A DNA stretch of 64,000 bases from contig CM076654.1 of assembly GCA_038496675.1 (NCBI GenBank), forward strand, positions 4,630,463 to 4,694,462, read 5' to 3'. The notes below the pieces were generated by a model that worked only from the letters and a program-made list of their open reading frames with translations, did no database searches and had not been told where the DNA came from. This document shows, one piece after another, positions 57,218 to 64,000 of this stretch. Within the stretch, counting starts at the first letter, position 1; each line of letters begins with the position of its first letter. This DNA is from Rachycentron canadum. Its lineage: Eukaryota > Chordata > Actinopteri > Carangiformes > Rachycentridae. The translations under genes were made by a program, and so were the position numbers.

Positions 57218-60200
57218 GTGAGTCGGAGATGCTGTGGCTGAGGTCTGAACTATATTTAACTACCGGTTCAGGCGGATACATGACTTCACTACCAGCTTCA
57301 CCGGGGGCAGGGGCCTTTATTAGGGGAAGGGAGGCTTTGTGACCCCTATGATGTCTTATGATCACCAGCTGGAGGTCAGAGTGATCCCACTGACAACCAT
57401 CAGTTCATGTTGATATAAGAAATACGAATTACTGCTTTATTTATGAATCACATTCAAAGACAACACTGCTGTCCAAAGTGCGTTTAAACAAGGGCCACAA
57501 GTGAAGAGACTGAGGCCAAGTCCTCTGCATTGTTTATGAGAACTTGGAGGTTTATTTGTATAATTACCTGGAAGTGACACATGATATTTTAAGGGATGAG
57601 TTCTGCTTTTCTTTAGACTCTGTATCTTTAAACATGACCTTTACGTTGTATTATTTTCTCTCTAAGAAATGTATCTAAATTTAAGGTCACAGAAAATATA
57701 GTATATTTTCTTCAATTTTACATGCTTATATCAGTGGCTCTGGTCCAACGTTTTTCTTAAGGTGTAGGATTTCACTGAGGGAATTTGGACTCCTGACCTC
57801 AATATGTCCAAACCCTCCCACTACAGCATTGCAAATGCCTTCAGTATCTTATTCTTCGTTTAATCAAATAGTTACATTGAGACAAAATGCCTTAAACAGG
57901 CAAGACAAAGCACCATGTGAGACATAACAACAAAACAACACCTTACTAGGAAACTATCTCAGGATCCTGACACGAGTCCGGCCAAGAAATATCATCTCTT
58001 TCTCATTGGCAGCAAATATGAAGCAGTGCAATGAAAGCCTCTGCGGTAGGTCCGCAACATGGTCTCAGTAATAATGAGTCATGATATATGGAAGAGCTGG
58101 GCAGATTTTGGGGACTGGGACTCACACATTGGCAGGCAGATCCTCAAGCTTAGACACCTGTTTCAGATTCCTGGAGAATCATTCCCTCAGTCACCCATGA
58201 GCTCGATTTAGATTTAAGGCAAGGCCCGTGACAACAGTCTCTGTTTACAATAAGACAAGCGGCTTGCTCCCATTAAACACTGGAGAGAATGTTCTGGAAA
58301 TAGGACCTCGCTTTAACCCGGCAGGTTTTTGTCTCTGCCGGTGTCACGTTCATGCTCTGTCACCTTCCGTGGGAGTAAGTTGTTGTAGTTACTTCCTCAA
58401 GTCGATGCTTCACGGGACAAAGTTGAATTCCAGGGATACCCAGGGCAGAGGAGGGCACAGTGGACAGCAGGCCCCCTGTACTCTGGGTTTTTTATAAATA
58501 CATTGTTGGTATGCCAGTTGGGTCATTCACTCAGCGCCATGTTGGGCCTGCCTGCCCGCCACAGTGACTCAACCCTTGTTCTAAAAAGTGTGATACAAAC
58601 ATGTCTGAGGTGTTCGGTACATGAATTAACAAATCTTTAACAAGGAAGCATTCAACACAGCACGTTTCATTGTGGTTGATAGCTTTGTGAAAGATAGTGA
58701 CAGACATGGCTGGATTAACCACATGAAAAACTAAATTACCAACAGGCTCCTAATGCTTAAACAAGTGAGTTAGAATTGAGCACATATAGATTTTGACAAT
58801 ATCTGAAGACGGCATGTTGAAGCCAAAATGCTTGCAGATTTGCAGTCAACCAGCTGACACACAATGACTGTGGGACTCTTGTTGCCCCTAAAGCAGAGAG
58901 GTGCTTGCTTAGCTTTTAAACCTAAGAGCTTACTTCAATCATTTGTTCAAATGCCTAACATTACCAGGTCCTCACGTTGTCTTGATTAAGGACAGTGCAG
59001 AGGAAAGACAGAAAACCTCTTAGCAACCACGCCGGGGCAGATGGTTGGGTCAACCCAGTCAATGTTGTTTTATGTTAACAACCAAAGTCTTTGAATCTTT
59101 TACACCCTCCCTCTATTTTTATCACAGTGTGGCCAAGTATACTATCCAAATAGCAGAAGCTGCACTTTTTCTTTGTTTTGTTTTTTTTTTGTTAGTTTGT
59201 TTTTTGTTTTTTCTTTATTAGAGTAAAATGTGTCACAACGGACCATAAATCAAGCAATATGGTGCTACAGATGTAAAGGACACGTTGTTTTGGTACAAGC
59301 CCTAACAAAAATATCATCATCATCATCATCATCGTTCTAGAAATGACCATTCCCACATAAATCATAACTCATGTCACAATCGCAATATTTGCTAAAAAAA
59401 TCACAATTTTGCATATTGCTCAGTCCAACTATATACTCTATATCCTCTACTGGTATCATAGATTGGATATGTAAAGATTTACATCCATAATACCAATACA
59501 TTTATTTACAAAGGGTCTTACAGGACACACAAGGGCACTTTACAAATCATATAAGACATTCAAAACATGAAACAAGATTTAAAAAAAAAAAAAAACAACA
59601 AATTAAATATGTATATAATGGTCATGGTCTGCCACAGTTCAAAGCCTTTCACACTTTTGTGGAAGTAGACATTGACCAACATGTGTGAGTTGCCATCAGG
59701 CCACTGCAGCTCCTTCATTGTTGTGTTTGGACCATGCCTGGCACTGGGGTCATTTTGGTCCTTGATCTTTAGGACATCACTCCGGACCCTATTACTCGCA
59801 CTTTTAGAACATCCCCAGATGGTATATTGTTCACTAGCTCCCAATCAGAGGCTGCAGTCTTCTCATCTCTACCAGCTCAACACCTCATCCTCAATAGGTG
59901 GAAATCAATGGCTCCCTCCATCTCACACAAAAGTACACCACACATGGCTCCACTCAGAAATTCTACTAGATATGATGAGATGTGGGGTTACTTTGGTAAA
60001 GAATTTAGCAACCTTGGGTAGATCCTAACCCCCTCTTCCCTTACAATAAGACACCATCTGCTCTCTCCTTCCAGAACATACAGTATTACACAGAGCATCT
60101 GGAATTTGGCATCTCTGTCGCAAGAGACTTGAAAACAAGGATAGACATCGCCTTGTTGGACTAGCCTTAAACCAAACCTTTGTTATTCACAAAGTATCTC

Positions 60201-60991
60201 AGGAGGGAGCAGTTTTATGTCTGAAGTCACAATGAGGTTTTCATAATAATGTCATGACTTCACTGGTGATCTTAGCTCAGCTCTCTCCGGACTTTTAATT
60301 CCGGCCTCGATCTCTCTGGTGGAGTCGAGCACTTTCGACAGGCATGGACGTCACTGGGGGGGTATAAGGTAGCGCATAGTCGAGCCTTGGGGTTGAGGGG
60401 TGGGGCAGGCCACGCTGCTGGCAGGGGCGTTGACATTTAGCAGCCCCAGAGCAGCTGCTAGTGAGCCTGAGAGATAGAACGGCCATAAACAGAGCTCAGA
60501 GGAGTAGATGGAGGGTGGGGGTGGGGGGGCTTTCCAGGCCTAGCTGTTCTCCCCAACTTCAGGCCAACACGTGTGAGTGTCTTTCTACAGGAGACCCATT
60601 TTTGGAAGCAACTAAAGGGAATGAATGGGTGTTTCATCATTTCAGCATGTTCATTGCCATTAGTCCTAGAGCTCTTAAAGCAAAAACACTGCGACGGAGC
60701 CACATGACATTTGTTTCAAACCCAGATACATCCACCCTTTTTTCATTTATGTCCCTTCTAGAGCTGTTGGGATAGATTCACAGAGTCATGCAGTCATATA
60801 TGATGACTGGTGAAAAGGATGTCCATTTATAACCCATGACCTCGCTGAACTATTGCACAATGTTGAACTTCATCATAAAGTCATGTAAAGATATTTATGT
60901 GCTGTCATTTCTTTTTCTTCCAAACAGGGAAACATGAAGAGAAGCAGGAGGAAGGAGGTATCGTGACAAAGAATTTCACAAAGAAGATACA
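56791..60991 (+). CDS. hspb8: hspb8 (small heat-shock protein HspB8/Hsp22), exons 1-2; exon 3 beyond the window
   Basis: HSPB8 is a cytosolic small heat-shock protein that works with BAG3 in chaperone-assisted autophagy of misfolded proteins, mainly in muscle and nerve. Coding segments seen: 56791-57217 and 60928-60991, giving 164 residues. The N-terminal arm has DPFGESPF and FGMPPFPDDL (human FGMDPFPDDL). The alpha-crystallin domain starts at GEPWKVCVNVHSFKPEELHV (residues 113-132) and continues VKTRDGFVEVSG | KHEEKQEEGGIVTKNFTKKI. Lys157 aligns with human Lys141, a motor-neuropathy hotspot. The expected last exon (LPAEVDPVTVF...) was not found before 64000, so the gene is cut by the window edge. 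ATG 56791 is chosen by homology and a G at -3 and +4. Confidence 0.97.
58286..58300 (+). promoter_or_regulatory. hspb8: Perfect three-unit heat-shock element in hspb8 intron 1
   Basis: AGAAT GTTCT GGAAA fits nGAAn-nTTCn-nGAAn without mismatch, the core binding site for trimeric HSF1. It lies 1.07 kb into intron 1 of a heat-shock-family gene, in a repeat-poor stretch. Sequence match is direct; activity is inferred. Confidence 0.6.
59312..59333. repeat. (CAT/ATC)n microsatellite
   Basis: Seven copies of an ATC triplet. Confidence 0.85.
59660..60030 (+). mobile_element. Possible decayed LINE-1-like 3' fragment
   Basis: A broken frame gives LILNRWKSMAPS, similar to the 'ILLxWKSxxPPS' motif near the C-terminus of fish L1-type ORF2 as I recall it, followed by ...DEMWGYFGKEF. 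An A tract lies to the left (59580-59594), which does not fit the expected 3' end. Weak, by recall only. Confidence 0.3.
60928..60991 (+). CDS. hspb8: hspb8 coding exon 2, 64 nt
   Basis: Acceptor tttcttccaaacag, donor gtgagt at 60992. The split Gly codon is completed and the exon reads GKHEEKQEEGGIVTKNFTKK then I plus CA of a Gln codon, near-identical to human HSPB8. It leaves the frame needing one base from exon 3. Confidence 0.97.
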
Positions 60992-61911
60992 GTGAGTATA
61001 ATTTCAGTGAATTTTGTTTATCACTCAATTTTCAACACACATGTGACCAAATATTCCAGATCTAATAATACACGATACCTTAGGTTGTTTTTGTCAAAAT
61101 AAAGTTTACTGTATGTCCAACCTTTATATATGTGGCTTTTGACAACTGTGAAAACTGCTGAATTATCTCTAATAGGTGTGGACTAATACAAAGGGTTAAG
61201 GTTTTATGGTGGCAGTGTTAAATTAAACTGGTCAGTGCACTTAATTTTACTTTACTTTTACCATTGGACATATTATACACAAGAATCTTTGATGCATAAA
61301 ATTCAGTTTATGTACCTGCATATTTTACCTTTTCAATCCTTAAAAAATTATTCATATAAAATTGTAAAATTGAGTGGGAGAATGCTCTTCAATTGAACCA
61401 CTCATAAAAAGCAGACATGGCTTCATATTAAAGTTTAAAGTCTAAAGTTTAAAAAAGCAACATCTAAGGTCCTGTTGTCTTTTTTTATGCTAGCCTCTGT
61501 CGCTATAGGGTTTTTTCCCATCATTTTCTCTAAAATGCTGAATCAATATAGTGCATTCTTCTGTATATAGTTATTACTTATTGACGTGCAATTTTTTAAC
61601 CCTATTGGTTGATATTTAAAAAGACACTGCCTCCTCTTTCCCACACAACTCTGACACCTGCTGAAGGAAACAAACAGGCTGCAGCAGTTTCCACTGGGAT
61701 TGAGTCATTCTTCAAAAAAAGATGTTATAATCACATATAGATCCTGCACTTTGTGATCTAAAGTTTACAGGAGCTGTTGTCTGTTGCAGCAAACATGGAA
61801 GAGGACAAGTCTTTATGGTGAATTTTTAAAACTTAACAGATCCGGAAACACATTTCCTTATGCAATAACATGACAACATCCTGCATGTATCACCATTGTC
61901 CTTCACTTCTT

Positions 61912-61955
61912 ATTCGCTTTAGATAAAGCTTCTGCCAAATGACTAAATGTGAGTG
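61912..61955 (+). repeat. LINE/SINE 3'-tail fragment
   Basis: 'cgctttagataaagcttctg' followed by 'ccaaatgactaaatgtg' resembles the 3' tail carried by the LINE at 34565-35210 and by related fish SINEs. No element body is recognised upstream. Confidence 0.5.
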
Positions 61956-63915
61956 ACTTCAGAATGTTAAAGTCAATACTACGTCCACATCTCTTACTTA
62001 AAATAGTTCTGAACAGCTGCTCCACAGTCATATCAGCTCTGAGTGGGCAAACAACCCTCCAATCAAAAGACCCTGTCAGCCACAAACAGTTGCTCCTCAC
62101 GAAAACAGCACCTACAAACACTAGAATACTGAAGCAGGCTCTACATGGATGATGGATGAGTGCTGGTGTGTAGGGCTGTATTCATGTTGTACTATAAGTT
62201 TTCAGGCCGCACAAGTTTCCACAACCTGCTTGGCTTTCCGCCTCTGTCCCTTTTTAATTGGGCAGTGGGAAGACTTCAAACAGCAGCGCTAATCGCTGGA
62301 GCGGCTCGCCGTCTCGCAGGCGCGTCACTCCAGCCCTGCTAATTTCCTGTTGGTTAATTGGTAAGCAGTTGTGCTAGCCCCGCATTGTCCATATCAAAAA
62401 TCCTTTTAATTAGGAGGCCTTCAGATTAGGCCCGGGCTCCTCAGCAGAGCAAAACCTGAAACCAATGACAGCCTGAGTATATAGAGAGGGGAAGTGTTGG
62501 TGGATAGGGGTGTGGGTCATATATAAATAACTGCCCTCAATATACAAATCCACTGGCTATATGGAGCCCAGAGCAACAGAGGGAGATAGACAACGTGGAG
62601 TAGACATTCTTTAGTCAGTGTTGCTCAGCTGCTTTTTTATTCTGTTTTGTCTTTTTGCAGCAATAAACTTCATCTGTGCATCGCTTTTTGAAAAGATTTA
62701 ACTATGAAGTCATAGCAATCAGGACACCAAGTACATTTTAATTAAATTAAATGAAATTACATTTTTTTCACTGACTGGATTAACCATAATGAATTGCAGC
62801 CAGACATGTTTAAATGTGAGGCCACTGTCTCATTATTACCCTCTGTACCATCATGTATATTGATCCTTTAATTACCTAAAAGTAGCAACATCACAATTTA
62901 AAATGAAACAATTAAATGTCTGCATTCAAAACTTCACTCAGATTAAATAGATTAATCAACATTTCAATGAAACCACATGGCAATTATTTATTTTTATTTT
63001 TAAACAAAAATGCCAAACGATCCATTTCAATTGTGAGGATGTGTTGTGAGGATTTATTTCTCTTATGTGATAACAAGCTGCTTGACTATGTGTTGGACAT
63101 GTTTCACTATATCACAGATATTTTATAGATCAATAAACCATATTATTATATTTTAGTCTAAATTCATTATAAGAATTGTAGTTGCAGCTCTTAAGTGAAA
63201 ATACAGAAGTAACATCAGCAAGATGTAAAGTATAAACATTAATAGTTCTCAGTGTACAGACTGTTTCCCTTTCAGTGCATAATATTTTTATTTTTGCCAA
63301 TGCAATAATGAGTATGCAGCATTTTAATGTTGTTGAACCTACTATCTGAATTTATAACCATTTAGAATATATTTTATGACCTAAACATACAATATGTGTC
63401 ACTCATATTTGTAGAGTAGAAGCATAAAAGTACAAGTGTCTCGAGTGTTTAGTTAATTACAGTTAAATGTTGCATCCCATCACAGTAGCAACGGTTTATA
63501 CCCCAGGAGAAAGAAGGAGAGACAGCACATGATGCAACTGTACATTGATTCTCCTGAGAGTTAATAAATTGATAGAAAAACACCATAAATCACAGGGAGA
63601 AGTCCTATCTGTTGAACCCTGATTCAAACAAGTGAGAAATTTGTAATTTATTAACCAAGTTGTTAAATCAGCTCTGAGGGCAAAGGGTGAGTTTTAAACA
63701 TCAGGTCATGTTGCTGTGACACAATGTGCTCGATCTGTTTGTGTGTGAAGGTTTGTTTTTGTATTTGTTATTCAGGAATCTCATGTTCTGCCTCTGTCTC
63801 TACTCTCATGAGACACGATGATATCACTGGACTGACTCAGTCCACATGTGTGCTGTGTCTGTGTGTGTGGGAAGAAGCATATGGGTTGTATGTTTTACAC
63901 ACTACACACCGCAGG

Positions 63916-63916
<1 letters not shown>

Positions 63917-63976
<60 letters not shown>
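63917..63976. repeat. (CA)n microsatellite, 60 nt
   Basis: Thirty uninterrupted AC units close to the window end; likely length-polymorphic. Confidence 0.97.
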
Positions 63977-63978
<2 letters not shown>

Positions 63979-64000
63979 CTCCTGTCAGGCATCACTGTCC

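Larger units (their letters stand above)
57218..60927 (+). other. hspb8: hspb8 intron 1 (3.7 kb)
   Basis: gtgagt to cttccaaacag. Contains a perfect three-unit heat-shock element (58286-58300), a CAT triplet microsatellite (59312-59333), T- and A-rich tracts (59178-59215, 59580-59594) and a possible LINE-derived block (59660-60030). The open frame 58228-58497 is not recognised. Confidence 0.85.
60992..64000 (+). other. hspb8: hspb8 intron 2 (incomplete)
   Basis: Starts gtgagt; no acceptor or exon 3 is seen before the window ends. It holds a LINE/SINE-type tail (61912-61955), a repeat-poor TAATTG/TAATTA-rich block (62170-62560) that may be conserved regulatory DNA, and a long CA microsatellite (63917-63976). 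Confidence 0.8.

Noticed and set aside
56733..57221. Second plus-strand frame over hspb8 exon 1
   Set aside because: Shadow of the GC-rich exon; the other frame matches HSPB8.
56889..57365. 158-codon minus-strand frame over hspb8 exon 1
   Set aside because: Antisense shadow of the alpha-crystallin coding exon.
59334..59343. Two-unit HSE (GTTCTAGAAA) in hspb8 intron 1
   Set aside because: Only two units in phase; the neighbouring units do not fit, so it is weak beside the site at 58286.
60992..64000. Search for hspb8 exon 3 (LPAEVDPVTVF-type)
   Set aside because: No frame with this motif was found; the exon most likely lies beyond the window.
1..64000. CRISPR arrays, operons, phage or prokaryotic systems
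   Set aside because: Nothing of the kind is present; gene structure and repeats are those of a vertebrate nuclear genome.

Overview
The window looks like nuclear DNA of a ray-finned fish, probably a spiny-rayed (percomorph-type) teleost. The evidence is spliced vertebrate genes with GT-AG introns, AT-rich non-coding DNA with many microsatellites, and several interspersed repeats of types I recognise from teleost genomes (tRNA-derived SINEs, an L2/CR1-like LINE fragment, short non-autonomous elements). No operons, CRISPR arrays or other prokaryotic features are present. Gene identities rest on my recall of vertebrate proteins; no database was searched.

Layout. Two genes lie head to tail on the + strand. 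The first is srrm4 (nSR100), the neuronal SR-repeat splicing factor that switches on microexons. Its 3' twelve coding exons run from 33018 to the stop at 52604. The conserved N-terminal exon(s) were not found, so 1-33017 is most likely a large 5' intron (upstream intergenic DNA is possible). The second is hspb8 (small heat-shock protein HspB8/Hsp22). It has a TATA box at 56507, a start codon at 56791, exon 1 ending at 57217 and exon 2 at 60928-60991. Its last coding exon is not visible and should lie beyond base 64000. srrm4-HSPB8 adjacency matches human 12q24, which supports both calls.

Non-coding content. 1-33017 holds repeat fragments (281-605, 6298-6675, 10345-10625, 14085-14640, 15675-15845, 23540-23640, 28395-28510), microsatellites, and TAATTA-rich repeat-poor blocks that could be conserved enhancers. 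The 8.9-kb intron 33153-42064 holds a decayed LINE on the minus strand (34565-35210) and other repeats. The intron 49594-50673 holds a minus-strand SINE, a second repeat and a 217-nt exon-like block that would be out of frame in srrm4.

How the genes work. SRRM4 is an RS-rich activator of neural microexon splicing; its C-terminal eMIC region is encoded by the last two exons and looks intact. All junctions but one split an AG|N codon for Ser or Arg, so most exons are symmetric 2-2 modules. HSPB8 is a BAG3-associated small chaperone. Points of interest are a perfect three-unit heat-shock element in its intron 1 (58286-58300), a degenerate one near the transcription start, and an upstream ORF. 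No direct functional link between the neighbours is evident.
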